A stretch of DNA of 64,000 bases from Halovibrio variabilis (GCF_007991175.1 NZ_BJXV01000020.1:25859-89858), one strand, 5' to 3'. Shown: positions 37,982-49,625, counted from the stretch's first letter. A program made the numbers and translations. The notes: a model not told the origin generated them from the sequence alone.

Positions 37982-40900
37982 TCACGCCGCCGCTACTTTT
38001 TGATTAAGCGTGTTGAGTAGGTTCTCTATCTGCTGGAAGCGCTTGTCGACGGTTTCCATCGGTAATTCAAACCGTAAGGTATCAGAACCGTCTAAACGGT
38101 AATGTTTTGGCGCCGTCTGAATGAGCGTTACCAGGGTTAATGGATCGACCTGGGTGCTGCTGTCAAACAGCACTCTGCCGCGGCTCTCGCCAGCCTCAAG
38201 CTTGCTGATGCCCAGCTGTTCGGCGCGGTGACGCAGCTTAGTCTGACGAATAAGGTTTTTGAGCGGGGCGGGCAGCAAGCCAAAGCGGTCAATCAGCTCA
38301 ACCTGCAACTCTTTGAGCTCGCTGTCGCTCTGGGTATTGGCTATTCGCTTGTACATCACTAACCGCTGTTGCACGTCGTGAATATAGTCATTGGGGATCA
38401 ATGCGGGCAGATTGAGGTTGATTTCCACGCCGGTATTGAAGGGTGCTTCGATATTGGGTGTTTTGCCCGCGCGGATCGCTTTTACCGCGCGGTCGAGCAT
38501 CTCCATATAAAGGGTGTAGCCAATGGTTTCCATTTGCCCGCTCTGCTCATCACCCAATAATTCGCCCGCCCCACGAATTTCCATGTCGTGGCTGGCCAGG
38601 GTAAAGCCAGCGCCTAAATCATCCGAGGCGCTAATCGCTTCCAGACGTTTTATCGCATCCCGTGTCATGGCTTTGGGGGGCGGGGTTAATAAATAGGCGT
38701 AAGCCTGATGGTGACTGCGGCCAACCCGGCCGCGTAGCTGGTGCAGCTGTGCCAAGCCAAATTTATCGGCGCGTTCAATAATGATGGTATTGGCGCTGGG
38801 TACGTCAATACCGGTTTCAATGATGGTCGAACATACCAAAACGTTAAAACGGCGGTGGTAGAAGTCCGACATGATGCGTTCTAAGCTGCGTTCGGGTAGC
38901 TGGCCGTGGGCGACACCTACCCGGGCCTCGGGGACGAGTTCGCGAATTTTTTGCGCTTCGTTTTCGATGGTTTTGACTTCATTGTGCAGCACATAGACTT
39001 GTCCACCGCGGAGTATTTCGCGTAGCAGGGCCTCTTTGATCACACTGGTGTCGTGCTGCTGTACAAAGGTTTTCACCGAGAGTCGGCGGGCCGGCGGCGT
39101 GGCAATGATCGACAGGTCGCGGATGCCGCTCATGGCCATATTGAGCGTGCGCGGGATGGGGGTCGCGGTGAGCGTCAAAATATCGACTTCGGCGCGTAGC
39201 GTTTTGAGTTTCTCTTTCTGCGCCACGCCAAAACGGTGCTCCTCATCAATAATGAGCAGCCCCATCTTGGGCAGCGCAACGCTTTTCGAGAGCAGCTTGT
39301 GGGTGCCAATGACAATATCCGTTTGACCGTTCTTAATGCTTTCCAACGTTTGGTTGATGTCTTTTCCGCCGGTGAAGCGAGAGATCACGCCGATATTGAC
39401 GGCGGTGTCGGCAAAACGGTCGCGGAAGTTCTCGAAGTGTTGGCGCGCCAGTAGCGTAGTGGGCACCAGGACCACCACTTGACGGCCGGACTGAACGGCC
39501 AGAAAAGCCGCACGCATGGCGACTTCGGTTTTGCCAAAGCCGACATCGCCACACACCACGCGATCCATCGGCTGCGGCGAGGTCATGTCGCTGATGACCG
39601 CTTCAATTGCCGCGTGCTGGTCGGCGGTTTCCTCAAACGGGAAGTTGCCGGCAAAGCGTAGATATTCGTCGCCTGGCGCTTCGTAAACAACGCCCTGCTG
39701 GGCTTCTCGGCGAGCATAGACGTCCAGCAGTTCGGCGGCGGTATCACGAATCTTTTCAGCGGCTTTGCGGCGGGCTTTTTCCCACTGGTCTGAGCCGAGT
39801 TTATGCAGCGGGGCGAGGTCATCATCGGCGCCGCTATAACGCGAGATTAGGTGCAGGCTGTCGACAGGCACATACAGCTTGGCGCCATTGGCGTAGGAAA
39901 GGGCCAGGAATTCATTCGCCTGGCCGCCAGCCTCTAAGGTTTCCAGCCCTAAATAACGGCCAACGCCGTGGGCTTGGTGAACCACTGGCGCCCCTTCGCG
40001 TAGCTCCGACAGGTGGCGCACCGCCAGTTCGTTATCATCGGTGGCTTTTTCGCGTCGACGGCTTTGGCGCACCACGTCGCCAAATAGCTCGGTTTCGCTA
40101 ATCACCGCGACGCTGGGGTTGTTAAGCCACAAGCCGCTATCGACTAAGCCTTCGGTAATCGCAAACTGTTCATCGCTGGCCAAAAAGGCGTGAAAGCTAT
40201 CAGTGTGCGGCAGCGATAGCTTTAACGGTGCCAGTGTTTCTTCCAATGCTTCGCGGCGGCCCCGCGATTCCGCCACAAACAGCACGCGGGTGGTCGGGTG
40301 CGATGTCAAAAAAGCTGACAGTTCGCCAAGGGGATGCTTGGCGCGCGCATTGATCGCCAGCGAGGGCAGCGATGAGGCGTCAGGAAGCTGGGCATGGCGC
40401 TGTTCGCTATCCTCGGTCAGCTCTATGCGCGGGCGTGCTTTTATCGCTGAGAACACGTCGTTGACGGGGAAAAACGCCCGGTGGGGGGGGAGCAGTGGGC
40501 GCGTCGGGTCAACGCCTAAATTGACGTAGCGGGCGTCAATCGCCTGCCAGTGCTGTTCGGCAGCAGCAAAAACCCCCGGTAGTAACGCCACCCGGGTGTC
40601 GTCTGTGAGGTGGTCGAACAGCGAGGCGGTTTGTTCGAAAAACAGCGGCAGGTAATGCTCAAGCCCCGGTGAGGGAATGCCTTTTAACGCGTCGTTATAA
40701 AGCGTGCATTGACGCGGATCGACATCAAACAGGGTCTCAAACTGCTCGCGAAAACAGGCAATCGCACTGCGGCTGAGGGAGTACTCGTGGGCCGGGAGCA
40801 GTTCAAGTGATTCAAGTTTGTCGGTTGAGCGCTGGCTGCCGGGGTCGAAGTGGCGCAGGGTATCGATCTCATCGTCAAACAGATCGATGCGGATCGGCTC

Positions 40901-41431
40901 ATCCATGCCCATCGCAAACAGGTCGATCAGCGCGCCGCGCATGGCGTATTCGCCGGGCTCGTAAACCGTTTCAACGGCGCGATAGCCGGCTCGGGAGAGC
41001 GATTCACGAAACGCTTCACGATCCAGGCGTTCGCCGGTTTTAAGCGTCATGACCCGCCCGGCAATGTACTCAACCGGTGGCAGGCGCTGCATCAGCGTAT
41101 TGATCGGCACCAGCACAATGCCGCGCACGCCATCCTGAAGTTGGCGTAACGTACGCAGTCGGGACGACACAATATCTTGATGGGGTGAAAAGCTATCGTA
41201 GGGCAGCGTTTCCCAATCGGGGAAGGGCAGTACCGGTACGTCGCTGTAAAAATACAAATCCTGCTCAAGGCGCTGCGCGCTTGCCGTATTGGGGGTGATC
41301 ACCAATAGCGGGGCGTCAGTGGCGACCCGGGACAGTGCCAGCGCAGTCGCGCTGCCCGGTGGCGATGTCCAGTAGAGCGTATCGCGAGTCCCTTGAGGCT
41401 GGGGCGGTTCGAGCAGAGAGAAAGTTGGCAT
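37982..41431 (-). CDS. mfd: Transcription-repair coupling factor
   Basis: DNA translocase of about 1149 residues that removes stalled RNA polymerase and recruits UvrA. The start at 41431 fits the E. coli length (1148); the open frame further upstream to 41614 is not conserved. No ribosome site is visible ahead of the ATG. The UvrB-like domain 1 is at the N-terminus, the RNA-polymerase-binding domain lies around residue 500, and the motor domains show Walker A GDVGFGKTE, DEEH (IIDEEHRFGV), TATPIPRT and the HQLRGRVGRS motif. The C-terminal TRCF domain is complete. It is divergent from the GAPDH gene. Confidence 0.97.
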   Translation of the reverse strand: MPTFSLLEPPQPQGTRDTLYWTSPPGSATALALSRVATDAPLLVITPNTASAQRLEQDLYFYSDVPVLPFPDWETLPYDSFSPHQDIVSSRLRTLRQLQDGVRGIVLVPINTLMQRLPPVEYIAGRVMTLKTGERLDREAFRESLSRAGYRAVETVYEPGEYAMRGALIDLFAMGMDEPIRIDLFDDEIDTLRHFDPGSQRSTDKLESLELLPAHEYSLSRSAIACFREQFETLFDVDPRQCTLYNDALKGIPSPGLEHYLPLFFEQTASLFDHLTDDTRVALLPGVFAAAEQHWQAIDARYVNLGVDPTRPLLPPHRAFFPVNDVFSAIKARPRIELTEDSEQRHAQLPDASSLPSLAINARAKHPLGELSAFLTSHPTTRVLFVAESRGRREALEETLAPLKLSLPHTDSFHAFLASDEQFAITEGLVDSGLWLNNPSVAVISETELFGDVVRQSRRREKATDDNELAVRHLSELREGAPVVHQAHGVGRYLGLETLEAGGQANEFLALSYANGAKLYVPVDSLHLISRYSGADDDLAPLHKLGSDQWEKARRKAAEKIRDTAAELLDVYARREAQQGVVYEAPGDEYLRFAGNFPFEETADQHAAIEAVISDMTSPQPMDRVVCGDVGFGKTEVAMRAAFLAVQSGRQVVVLVPTTLLARQHFENFRDRFADTAVNIGVISRFTGGKDINQTLESIKNGQTDIVIGTHKLLSKSVALPKMGLLIIDEEHRFGVAQKEKLKTLRAEVDILTLTATPIPRTLNMAMSGIRDLSIIATPPARRLSVKTFVQQHDTSVIKEALLREILRGGQVYVLHNEVKTIENEAQKIRELVPEARVGVAHGQLPERSLERIMSDFYHRRFNVLVCSTIIETGIDVPSANTIIIERADKFGLAQLHQLRGRVGRSHHQAYAYLLTPPPKAMTRDAIKRLEAISASDDLGAGFTLASHDMEIRGAGELLGDEQSGQMETIGYTLYMEMLDRAVKAIRAGKTPNIEAPFNTGVEINLNLPALIPNDYIHDVQQRLVMYKRIANTQSDSELKELQVELIDRFGLLPAPLKNLIRQTKLRHRAEQLGISKLEAGESRGRVLFDSSTQVDPLTLVTLIQTAPKHYRLDGSDTLRFELPMETVDKRFQQIENLLNTLNQKVAAA

Positions 41432-41663
41432 AATCAAAATATCGTTTTGCGCTGAAACGGAAACAAGATCATACACGATCACTCGTTGCAGATAGAGTGC
41501 CGTGGCTTTTGGTAGCAGCTTAATCTTGGCTAAGAGAGGGTTTTGTAGTGAGATCGACGATTCTGTAATACCCCTACATGGTGTGCGACTATCCACGCAT
41601 TGCGGCGACTGCACCGGCCCGGGATAATGCTTGCTCTTTTCCCATTTCCTGATGAGGCCGCCC

Positions 41664-43118
41664 GTGAGTCAGCAAACGCTCGAAAATGTTTTTCAACAAT
41701 GGCAGGGTAACGAAGCCTTGGCGGAGCAAATGATCCCGTTAGTGGGACAGCTCTATCGCCAGAATAACGTTGTTGCCACCATGTTCGGGCGTTCTCTGAT
41801 CAAACGGTCGGTCATTCGGATTCTTAAAGACCACCGTTTTGTGCGTAAACTGGAAGGAACCGAGCTCTTCGTTGAGGATACCTACCCTATTTTGAAGGGC
41901 ATGGTCGCGCTGAACCTTGGTCCTGCGCATGTCGATGTGGGCAAGCTGGCGGTGATGTTTAAGCGCCAGGGTGGCGGTGATGTTGAGGCCTTTCTGCGCA
42001 AAGAGCTGAACGAGATCATTGATGGCTATCAGCCAGGGGGCAGCAAGGGCGAGCCACAAGATGTGGTGCTCTATGGTTTTGGCCGTATTGGCCGCCTGCT
42101 GGCACGGGTAATGATTGAGAAAGCCGGTGGCGGTAACCTGCTGCGCTTACGTGCCATTGTGGTTCGTGGCCGGGGCGATGTGGCTAAAGACCTTGAGAAG
42201 CGCGCCAGCTTGCTGCGGCGTGATTCTGTGCATGGGCCGTTTGACGGCACTATCATGGTCGATGCAGAGGCCCGCACACTGACCGCCAATGGCAACGTCA
42301 TTCAAGTCATTTACGCCGACTCGCCCAGCGAAATTGACTACACCGAGTACGCGATCCACAACGCGGTGATTGTCGATAACACCGGTATTTGGCGCGATGA
42401 GGCGGGCCTGGGGCAACACCTTCAGTGTAACGGCGCTGCCAAGGCGCTGCTGACCGCGCCGGGGAAAGGCGATATCAAGAACATCGTCTATGGCATCAAT
42501 CATGCGTCCATTGGCGATGAGGATGTGATTGTCTCTGCGGCATCATGCACGACAAATGCGATTGTGCCGGTTTTGAAAGTGTTAAATGATGAATATGGTG
42601 TGGTAAATGGTCACGTCGAAACCGTGCATGCTTACACCAACGACCAAAACCTCATCGATAATTACCATAAGGGGGATCGGCGTGGCCGCAGCGCGGCGCT
42701 GAACATGGTATTGACCGAAACCGGTGCGGCTAAAGCCGTTTCCAAGGCGCTGCCCGAGCTTGAGGGTAAGCTGACCGGTAACGCGATTCGCGTGCCGATC
42801 CCCAATGTTTCCATGGCGATTCTCAATCTAACCCTGGATAAATCCACCGATGTAGTGGCGCTAAATGACTACCTACGGCGTATGTCGATTGACTCCGCCT
42901 ACCAGAAACAGATTGATTTTGTTGACTCTGCGGAAGTGGTGTCGTCCGACTTTGTGGGCAACCGCCATGCGGGCATCGTGGATGCCAAGGCCACCATTGC
43001 AAACGGGCATCATGCGGTCGTTTATATGTGGTACGACAACGAGTTTGGTTACAGTTGCCAAGTCGTGCGCATCTTGCAGCAAATGTCGAACGTGCGTTTC
43101 CTAACGCTACCGCACTAA
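41664..43118 (+). CDS. Glyceraldehyde-3-phosphate dehydrogenase, long form
   Basis: Enzyme of about 484 residues, much longer than the 330-residue core. The start at GTG 41664 has TGAGG 6 bp upstream; ATG 41652 is a second choice. Residues 1-120 are an extra helical domain, followed by the Rossmann fold VVLYGFGRIGRLLARVM and the catalytic Cys in SAASCTTNAIVPVL. The C-terminal MWYDNEFGYSCQVVRI segment is intact. The same long form lies beside mfd and nqr in Pseudomonas. It probably works in gluconeogenesis, but direction and cofactor are not settled from sequence. Confidence 0.92.
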   Translation: MSQQTLENVFQQWQGNEALAEQMIPLVGQLYRQNNVVATMFGRSLIKRSVIRILKDHRFVRKLEGTELFVEDTYPILKGMVALNLGPAHVDVGKLAVMFKRQGGGDVEAFLRKELNEIIDGYQPGGSKGEPQDVVLYGFGRIGRLLARVMIEKAGGGNLLRLRAIVVRGRGDVAKDLEKRASLLRRDSVHGPFDGTIMVDAEARTLTANGNVIQVIYADSPSEIDYTEYAIHNAVIVDNTGIWRDEAGLGQHLQCNGAAKALLTAPGKGDIKNIVYGINHASIGDEDVIVSAASCTTNAIVPVLKVLNDEYGVVNGHVETVHAYTNDQNLIDNYHKGDRRGRSAALNMVLTETGAAKAVSKALPELEGKLTGNAIRVPIPNVSMAILNLTLDKSTDVVALNDYLRRMSIDSAYQKQIDFVDSAEVVSSDFVGNRHAGIVDAKATIANGHHAVVYMWYDNEFGYSCQVVRILQQMSNVRFLTLPH

Positions 43119-43171
43119 CCTGTGGTACTAGAAGTGGCCGCATGCCGGGCTAGAAACCTATAAAAATGAAC

Positions 43172-43198
43172 AACGCCACCCTCGGGTGGCGTTTTTTT
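43172..43198 (+). terminator. Terminator after the GAPDH gene
   Basis: Stem aacgccacc/ggtggcgtt (43172-43180 and 43185-43193) with loop ctcg is followed by a T-run. It separates this gene from the nqr operon. Confidence 0.85.
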
Positions 43199-43255
43199 GA
43201 TCCCTAAAGCGTCTTTTGCCAATGTCTATAGCACTTTCGACGACCATCAGGGATG

Positions 43256-43284
43256 TGGTCATTGGACGCGCTTATCTTTATAAT
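43256..43284 (+). promoter_or_regulatory. Probable promoter of the nqr operon
   Basis: TGGTCA (43256-43261) and a consensus TATAAT (43279-43284) are 17 bp apart, about 143 bp before nqrA. The 43119-43426 gap otherwise holds the terminator and a leader without an ORF. Confidence 0.5.
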
Positions 43285-43426
43285 ACGAGGGATTTTTCGG
43301 GGTGGTTCAAGTGCAGCTTGGGCCGGACTGGTAACAATCTGAGCAGATAACAAGAACACACTGAGCAGAAAATAAGCATTCGAACCCCTTACCTTCGTAT
43401 ATCCGATCCAACAACTGGGCGAGACT

Positions 43427-44776
43427 ATGATCGAAGTCAAAAAAGGCCTGGATCTCCCCATCACGGGAGCGCCTGAGCAGCGTATTGAAGATGCGCGGCC
43501 TGTGCGCCACGTGGCAATCCTGGGTACTGACTACGTTGGCATGAAGCCAACCATGGAAGTTCAGGAAGGGGATAAGGTCAAACTAGGCCAATTGCTCTTC
43601 ACCGATAAGAAGATTGATGGCGTGCGCTATACAGCGCCTGCTGCCGGTGAAGTGCTTGCAATAAACCGTGGCGAAAAACGTCGTTTACTATCTGTTGTGA
43701 TCAAAGTCGACGAGACTGAGGAAGCGGTTGAATTCGCTGCTCACGACCGTAACGCGCTAGTTAAGCTTGAACGTCAGGTGGTGGTTGACCAGCTGGTCGA
43801 GTCGGGACTCTGGACCGCTTTACGTACCCGTCCCTTCTCACGCACACCGGCCATTGATAGCACCCCGGCGGATATTTTTGTGACCGCCATCGATACCCAC
43901 CCGCTGAGCCCTGACCCTGCCTTGATCATCAATGAGCAGCCGCAGGCATTCGAAGATGGCCTCAAGGTGTTAGCGCGCCTTACCGAGGGCAACGTCTTCC
44001 TGTGCACGGGTGAAAATGCCTCGATTCCGGGCGGCGATGTCGATGGCGTGAAAGCTGAAAGCTTCGCTGGGCCGCATCCAGCCGGTCTGGTCGGCACGCA
44101 TATTCACTATCTTTCGCCGGTCGCACTGCACAAAAAAGTGTGGCACATCGGCTATCAGGACGTTATGGCGTTCGGTAAGCTGTTTGTGGAAGGCAAGCTG
44201 GATATGAGCCGCGTTGTCGCCATCGGTGGGCCGCGCGCCGAAAATCCGCGCTTGGTGCGTACCCGTATCGGTGCCAGCATGGATGAACTACTCGACGGCG
44301 CTGTCATCAAACCCGAAGACACCCGGGTGATTTCAGGCTCTGTCTTTGCTGGCTTTGCCGCTGAAGGCAAGCTGACATACCTAGGCCGCTTCAATAACCA
44401 AATTAGCTTGATTGAAGAGGGCAATAAGCGCTCTTTCATGGGTTGGTTGTCGCCCGGCGCTAATAAGCACTCGGTCTTGGGGATTTATATCTCCAAGATT
44501 AAAGGGCTGCATAACTATGCGCCGACGACCTCTACCAACGGCTCAGAGCGTGCTATGGTGCCGGTAGGGGCCTACGAGAAGATAATGCCGCTGGATATTA
44601 TGCCGACCCAGCTACTGCGTTCGTTGATTGTGGGCGACATTGAGGTTGCCATGCAGCTTGGGTGTTTGGAGCTGGACGAAGAGGATCTGGCGCTGTGTAC
44701 GTACGTTTGCCCTGGCAAATACGAATACGGTCCTATCCTGCGTGACAATCTCACCATGATCGAGAAAGAGGCCTGA
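43427..44776 (+). CDS. nqrA: Na+-translocating NADH:quinone reductase subunit A
   Basis: Peripheral subunit of 449 residues of the sodium-pumping Nqr complex. It begins [18 protein letters not shown], the usual NqrA start, and keeps [11 protein letters not shown] and [12 protein letters not shown]. It holds no redox cofactor but helps form the quinone site with NqrB. The stop overlaps the nqrB start by one base, and the order A-B-C-D-E-F is complete. Confidence 0.97.
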   Translation: MIEVKKGLDLPITGAPEQRIEDARPVRHVAILGTDYVGMKPTMEVQEGDKVKLGQLLFTDKKIDGVRYTAPAAGEVLAINRGEKRRLLSVVIKVDETEEAVEFAAHDRNALVKLERQVVVDQLVESGLWTALRTRPFSRTPAIDSTPADIFVTAIDTHPLSPDPALIINEQPQAFEDGLKVLARLTEGNVFLCTGENASIPGGDVDGVKAESFAGPHPAGLVGTHIHYLSPVALHKKVWHIGYQDVMAFGKLFVEGKLDMSRVVAIGGPRAENPRLVRTRIGASMDELLDGAVIKPEDTRVISGSVFAGFAAEGKLTYLGRFNNQISLIEEGNKRSFMGWLSPGANKHSVLGIYISKIKGLHNYAPTTSTNGSERAMVPVGAYEKIMPLDIMPTQLLRSLIVGDIEVAMQLGCLELDEEDLALCTYVCPGKYEYGPILRDNLTMIEKEA

Positions 44777-46002
44777 TGATGGGAATCCAACAGACACTTC
44801 AAAATATCGAGCCGCACTTCCATAAAGGCGGAAAGTACGAAAAGTTCTATCCCCTTTTTGAAGCGGTCGATACCATTTTTTACTCGCCACCGAGCGTTGC
44901 TAAAACCACCGCTCACGTGCGTGACGGTATCGATCTTAAACGCATCATGATTACCATGTGGATGTGTACCTTCCCGGCGATGCTATTCGGTATGTGGAAC
45001 GCTGGCTGGCAGGCTAACACCGCCATTGATGCGGGCTACGCCTCCATGGGTGGCTGGCGCGAAGCGATTACGATGACGCTGGCAGGCGGGCACGACCCCA
45101 GCAGCTTTTGGGCGAACTTTGTCCTCGGGGCTACTTACTTCCTACCGATTTATCTGGTTACCTTTGTGGTGGGTGGCTTCTGGGAAGTGCTGTTTGCGAT
45201 CAAGCGTGGTCACGAAGTTAACGAAGGTTTCTTCGTGACCTCGGTGCTGTTCGCGTTGATCCTGCCTGCGACCATTCCGCTCTGGCAGGTCGCGCTGGGT
45301 ATTACCTTCGGCGTGGTGATCGGTAAAGAGATTTTTGGCGGCACGGGCAAGAACTTCTTAAACCCGGCGCTTACCGGGCGTGCTTTCCTTTACTTTGCTT
45401 ATCCAGCGCAAATTTCTGGTGATTCGGTCTGGGTGGCCGCCGACGGCTATAGCGGCGCAACGGCGCTGTCTATGGCATTCCAAGACGGCATGACCGCGCT
45501 GACGAATACCTTTAGCTGGTGGGATGCTTTCTTAGGCTTTGTCCCTGGCTCAGTAGGCGAGGTTTCTACGCTGGCGATCTTGGTTGGTGCTGCCGTCTTG
45601 CTGTGGACGGGGATTGCTTCGTGGCGGATCATGCTGGGCGTCTTTCTCGGCATGGTGGTGACCAGCACGCTGTTTAATCTGATCGCCTCGGACTCCAACC
45701 CGATGTTTGCCATGCCATGGTATTGGCACCTGGTGATTGGTGGTTTCGCTTTTGGCATGGTGTTTATGGCCACAGACCCTGTGTCAGCGTCAATGACCAA
45801 CCAAGGCCGTCTGGTGTTTGGGGCATTGATTGGCGTAATGACCGTCTTGATTCGCGTGGTTAACCCGGCATTCCCGGAAGGCGTCATGTTGGCAATTCTG
45901 TTTGCTAACCTGTTCGCACCGCTGATTGACCATTTCTTCGTCCAGGCCAACATTAAACGCCGCGTCAAGCGTACCGGCGTACCGGCCGAGGAGACTGCCT
46001 AA
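44776..46002 (+). CDS. nqrB: Na+-translocating NADH:quinone reductase subunit B
   Basis: Membrane subunit of 408 residues with about ten helices that binds riboflavin and one covalent FMN. The FMN is tied by a phosphodiester to the Thr of the SGAT motif, here Thr229 in [31 protein letters not shown] and [14 protein letters not shown] are conserved. The Na+ path probably runs through this subunit. Confidence 0.97.
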   Translation: MMGIQQTLQNIEPHFHKGGKYEKFYPLFEAVDTIFYSPPSVAKTTAHVRDGIDLKRIMITMWMCTFPAMLFGMWNAGWQANTAIDAGYASMGGWREAITMTLAGGHDPSSFWANFVLGATYFLPIYLVTFVVGGFWEVLFAIKRGHEVNEGFFVTSVLFALILPATIPLWQVALGITFGVVIGKEIFGGTGKNFLNPALTGRAFLYFAYPAQISGDSVWVAADGYSGATALSMAFQDGMTALTNTFSWWDAFLGFVPGSVGEVSTLAILVGAAVLLWTGIASWRIMLGVFLGMVVTSTLFNLIASDSNPMFAMPWYWHLVIGGFAFGMVFMATDPVSASMTNQGRLVFGALIGVMTVLIRVVNPAFPEGVMLAILFANLFAPLIDHFFVQANIKRRVKRTGVPAEETA

Positions 46003-46823
46003 TGGCACAAGGTAATAATTCGATCAAAAAAGTCCTGATCGTGGCGTTTGCACTGTGTATTGTGTGCTCCGTCATTGTCTCGACGGCGGCGGTCGCGTTG
46101 CGGCCCGCCCAGCAGCTTAACCAGGAGCTTGATCGTAAAACCAATATCTTAAACGTTGCCAAGCTTTACGAGCCGGGCATGGACGTTGAGGCGGTGTTTA
46201 GCGACGAGATTACTGCTCGCGTCGTTAATCTGGATACGGGCGAGTACTCCGATGAGTTTGACCCCGATACCTACGACAGCTTTGAAGCTGCCCGTGACCC
46301 AGCCTCGGGTCGCACGCTCTCTGGCGATCAGGACATCGCCGGCTTATCACGAGTCGAAAACTATGCCACGGTTTACTTGATTGGCGGTGAAGGCGACCCT
46401 GAACAGATCGTGCTACCTATTCGTGGTCAAGGTCTATGGGGGCTAATGCGTGGCTTCCTGGCCGTAGAAGGCGATGGCAATACGATCGTCAGTATTACCT
46501 ACTATGAGCACAGCGAAACGCCGGGTCTAGGCGCTGAAGTTAACAATCCGCGCTGGCAAGCCCAATGGGAAGGGAAGAAAATTTACGATGAAGAGGGCGA
46601 CCTCTCACCGGAAATTCACCTGACCAAAGGCGGTGCTAGCAGCGAATACGAAGTAGATGCGCTATCTGGCGCTACGCTAACCAGTAACGGCGTGACCAAC
46701 ATGCTGCAGTTCTGGTTGAGCGAAGAAGCATTTGGTCCCTATTTGGCAAAATTCCGCAGCGGTACTGAGCCGGAAGACGCCGCAGAGACCGATACCGACT
46801 TCGAAGACGTTGAGGGGGCCTGA
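46002..46823 (+). CDS. nqrC: Na+-translocating NADH:quinone reductase subunit C
   Basis: Subunit of 273 residues with one N-terminal helix (about 11-33) and a periplasmic FMN domain. The covalent FMN site is SGATLTS with Thr225. ApbE attaches FMN at such sites. The gene overlaps nqrB by one base. The C-terminal tail of about 15 residues is strongly acidic ([18 protein letters not shown]). Confidence 0.96.
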   Translation: MAQGNNSIKKVLIVAFALCIVCSVIVSTAAVALRPAQQLNQELDRKTNILNVAKLYEPGMDVEAVFSDEITARVVNLDTGEYSDEFDPDTYDSFEAARDPASGRTLSGDQDIAGLSRVENYATVYLIGGEGDPEQIVLPIRGQGLWGLMRGFLAVEGDGNTIVSITYYEHSETPGLGAEVNNPRWQAQWEGKKIYDEEGDLSPEIHLTKGGASSEYEVDALSGATLTSNGVTNMLQFWLSEEAFGPYLAKFRSGTEPEDAAETDTDFEDVEGA

Positions 46824-46825
46824 TC

Positions 46826-47494
46826 ATGGCGGACGTAAATGCAAAAGGCGTTTTAACGGCGCCGATTTTTAAGAACAACCCCATTGCACTGCAAATATTG
46901 GGGATCTGTTCGGCACTGGCGGTCACCACCAGCATGAGCGTCTCGCTGGTGATGGCGTTGGCGGTTATTTTCGTAACGGCATTATCGAACCTGTTCGTAT
47001 CGTTGATCCGGAATCATATTCCTTCTTCGATTCGTATCATCGTGCAAATGACCATTATCGCCTCGCTGGTTATCGTGGTGGATCAAATACTCAAAGCCTA
47101 TGCCTATGAGATGTCGAAGCAGCTTTCAGTTTTCGTGGGCCTAATCATTACCAACTGCATCGTCATGGGGCGTGCCGAAGGTTTTGCGATGTCCAATACC
47201 CCGGGCATGTCTTTTTTAGACGGTATCGGTAATGGCCTGGGCTATGGCTTCGTATTAATGGTTGTTGGTTTTGTCCGTGAGCTGCTGGGTTCTGGTAGCG
47301 TATTTGGGTTCACTATTCTTCAAACCGTGCAAAACGGTGGCTGGTACGTTCCCAACGGTTTGCTGCTGTTGCCACCTTCGGCGTTTTTCATTATCGGCCT
47401 ACTGATCTGGGTGCTACGTTCGGTTAACCCTGAGCAGGTAGAGAGTAATGAATTCAAAATGAAGGAAAATACCAAACCCAAGGAGGCCGTGTAA
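46826..47494 (+). CDS. nqrD: Na+-translocating NADH:quinone reductase subunit D
   Basis: Integral subunit of 222 residues with six helices. It pairs with NqrE in an inverted-topology dimer that holds an iron centre bound by Cys residues between the two. The conserved [13 protein letters not shown] and [10 protein letters not shown] segments are present, with the Cys in TNCIVMG. It lies 2 bp after nqrC. Confidence 0.96.
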   Translation: MADVNAKGVLTAPIFKNNPIALQILGICSALAVTTSMSVSLVMALAVIFVTALSNLFVSLIRNHIPSSIRIIVQMTIIASLVIVVDQILKAYAYEMSKQLSVFVGLIITNCIVMGRAEGFAMSNTPGMSFLDGIGNGLGYGFVLMVVGFVRELLGSGSVFGFTILQTVQNGGWYVPNGLLLLPPSAFFIIGLLIWVLRSVNPEQVESNEFKMKENTKPKEAV

Positions 47495-47495
47495 C

Positions 47496-48113
47496 ATGGA
47501 ACATTATCTGAGTCTTTTTGTTGCCTCGGTGTTTGTTGAAAACATGGCGCTGGCCTTCTTCCTGGGAATGTGTACCTTCTTGGCAGTGTCCAAAAAGGTT
47601 TCCTCGGCGATTGGCCTAGGTATTGCGGTCATTGTGGTGCTCACCGTTACGGTGCCGGTCAACAACCTAGTTTTCACCTACTTGCTCCAGGAAGGCGCGT
47701 TGACCTGGACGGGTATTAGCGGCGCGGAAAATATTGACCTGTCCTTCCTTGGGCTACTCTCTTACATCGGTGTTATTGCGGCGCTGGTACAAATCATGGA
47801 GATGTTCCTTGATAAGTACGTACCGGCGCTTTATAACGCGCTAGGGGTGTTCCTTCCGCTGATCACCGTTAACTGCGCTATCCTGGGTGGCGTACTGTTT
47901 ATGGTTGAGCGTAGCTACAACTTCGGTGAAGCCGTCGTCTATGGCTTCGGTGCGGGCACTGGTTGGGCGCTGGCAATTGCTGCGCTGGCAGGTATTCGTG
48001 AAAAACTGAAGTACAGCGATGTACCGGGCGGCCTGCAAGGGCTGGGCATTACGTTCATTACCGTGGGTCTGATGTCGTTGGGCTTTATGTCCTTCTCGGG
48101 CATTCAGCTTTAA
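47496..48113 (+). CDS. nqrE: Na+-translocating NADH:quinone reductase subunit E
   Basis: Integral subunit of 205 residues with six helices, homologous to NqrD in opposite membrane orientation. Cys residues for the intramembrane iron site are in [12 protein letters not shown] and [11 protein letters not shown]. The gene starts one base after nqrD. A 76-bp gap with a cccaacg/cgttggg hairpin (about 48130-48156) separates it from nqrF. Confidence 0.96.
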   Translation: MEHYLSLFVASVFVENMALAFFLGMCTFLAVSKKVSSAIGLGIAVIVVLTVTVPVNNLVFTYLLQEGALTWTGISGAENIDLSFLGLLSYIGVIAALVQIMEMFLDKYVPALYNALGVFLPLITVNCAILGGVLFMVERSYNFGEAVVYGFGAGTGWALAIAALAGIREKLKYSDVPGGLQGLGITFITVGLMSLGFMSFSGIQL

Positions 48114-48189
48114 TCGGAGCCGGTTTTTCCCAACGGCGCCAAGCGTACGTCGTTGGGTTATCCAAAACCTCCAGCAATAGGAAACCGAC

Positions 48190-49422
48190 ATGGTTGATAC
48201 AACAGTCATCTTGCTCGGTGTTGTCATGTTCACGGTCATCGTTATTAGCTTAACGGCGATCATTCTGGCAGCGCGCAGTAAGCTAGTGAGTAGCGGGGAC
48301 GTGACCATTGAGGTCAACGGCGACCCTGAGCATACCTTAAGTACGCAAGCCGGTGGCAAGCTGCTGAATACGCTTGCCGCTAACGGCATCTTCCTATCAT
48401 CTGCCTGTGGTGGCGGTGGCTCTTGTGCTCAGTGTAAGTGCCGGGTAGAAGAAGGTGGTGGCTCCATTCTGCCCACCGAAGAATCGCACTTCACCATGCG
48501 TGAGAAGAAAGAGGGCTGGCGCCTCTCTTGTCAGGTGCCTGTAAAACAGGACATGAAGGTAGAAGTGCCTGAAGAAGTCTTTGGAGTGAAAAAGTGGGAA
48601 ACGGAGGTGATTGCCAACCCCAACGTTGCCACTTTTATCAAAGAGTTGAACTTGAAACTGCCTGAGGGTGAAGAAGTCGCTTTCCGCGCCGGTGGCTATG
48701 TGCAGCTTGTCGCACCGCCTTACGATGTCAAGTTCTCTGACTTTGATATCGAGGAAGAGTATCGGGGTGATTGGGAAAAATTTGATATGTTCAAAATTTC
48801 CCATAAAAACGATGAGGAAGTCATTCGCGCTTACTCCATGGCGAACTACCCGGATGAGAAGGGTATCCTCAAGTTCAATATTCGTATCGCCACGCCGCCT
48901 CCCGGCACTAACCACCCGCCCGGCTTGATGTCGACGTACGTCTTCAGTCTTAAACCTGGCGACAAGGTCACTGTGATGGGGCCGTTCGGCGAGTTCTTCG
49001 CCCGTGACACCGACGCCGAAATGATCTTTATCGGTGGCGGTGCAGGGATGGCGCCGATGCGTAGCCATATCTTCGATCAGCTCAAACGCTTGAAGACCGA
49101 TCGCAAGATATCCTTCTGGTACGGCGCGCGCTCCTGGCGTGAAACCTTCTACAACGAAGATTACGACCAGCTAGCTGAAGAGTTCCCCAACTTTGAGTGG
49201 CACTTGGCGCTTTCTGATCCGCAGCCGGAAGATAACTGGGAAGGTCCCACCGGCTTTATCCATAACGTGTTGTACGAAGACTATCTGAAGAACCACCCAG
49301 CGCCTGAAGATTGCGAGTATTACATGTGTGGACCGCCGATGATGAACGCCTCCGTGATTAAGCTGCTGCTTGATATGGGCGTTGAGCCAGAAAATATCCT
49401 GTTGGATGATTTCGGTGGTTAA
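48190..49422 (+). CDS. nqrF: Na+-translocating NADH:quinone reductase subunit F
   Basis: Electron-input subunit of 410 residues. An N-terminal membrane helix (about 6-27) leads to a [2Fe-2S] ferredoxin domain with Cys73, Cys79, Cys82 and Cys114 ([11 protein letters not shown]), then an FAD domain (RAYSMANYP) and an NADH domain ([17 protein letters not shown]). It oxidises NADH and passes electrons to the iron and flavin centres. It is followed by a strong terminator and then nqrM. Confidence 0.97.
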   Translation: MVDTTVILLGVVMFTVIVISLTAIILAARSKLVSSGDVTIEVNGDPEHTLSTQAGGKLLNTLAANGIFLSSACGGGGSCAQCKCRVEEGGGSILPTEESHFTMREKKEGWRLSCQVPVKQDMKVEVPEEVFGVKKWETEVIANPNVATFIKELNLKLPEGEEVAFRAGGYVQLVAPPYDVKFSDFDIEEEYRGDWEKFDMFKISHKNDEEVIRAYSMANYPDEKGILKFNIRIATPPPGTNHPPGLMSTYVFSLKPGDKVTVMGPFGEFFARDTDAEMIFIGGGAGMAPMRSHIFDQLKRLKTDRKISFWYGARSWRETFYNEDYDQLAEEFPNFEWHLALSDPQPEDNWEGPTGFIHNVLYEDYLKNHPAPEDCEYYMCGPPMMNASVIKLLLDMGVEPENILLDDFGG

Positions 49423-49453
49423 AAGTTAGTGCTGAGTTGATACTTGCTGTAAG

Positions 49454-49487
49454 CGGGGCTGGCCTTTTGGCTGGCCCCGTTTTTTTA
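49454..49487 (+). terminator. Terminator of the nqr operon
   Basis: A long stem cggggctggcc/ggctggccccg (49454-49464 and 49469-49479, two G.U pairs) with a tttt loop is followed by eight bases of T, 31 bp past nqrF. nqrM therefore needs its own promoter or readthrough. Confidence 0.85.
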
Positions 49488-49523
49488 GGTGCTCATTCGC
49501 TGATAACAACAGGCCCGCTGAGG

Positions 49524-49529
49524 TATAAT
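49524..49529 (+). promoter_or_regulatory. Candidate -10 box of nqrM
   Basis: A perfect TATAAT stands 96 bp before nqrM and after the nqrF terminator. No good -35 is seen at normal spacing. Confidence 0.35.
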
Positions 49530-49625
49530 CGGCTTAGTATAAAAAACCGTGAGGCACTTATCCGCACGGCTGTTGTCGTCAGGTAAGGCAGATAAATAAG
49601 CTAAGCAATAGGTTGGGAGGTTGAG

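Noticed and set aside
39607..40101. 164-residue frame opposite mfd
   Set aside because: Antisense to the conserved motor part of Mfd; no ribosome site or family signal.
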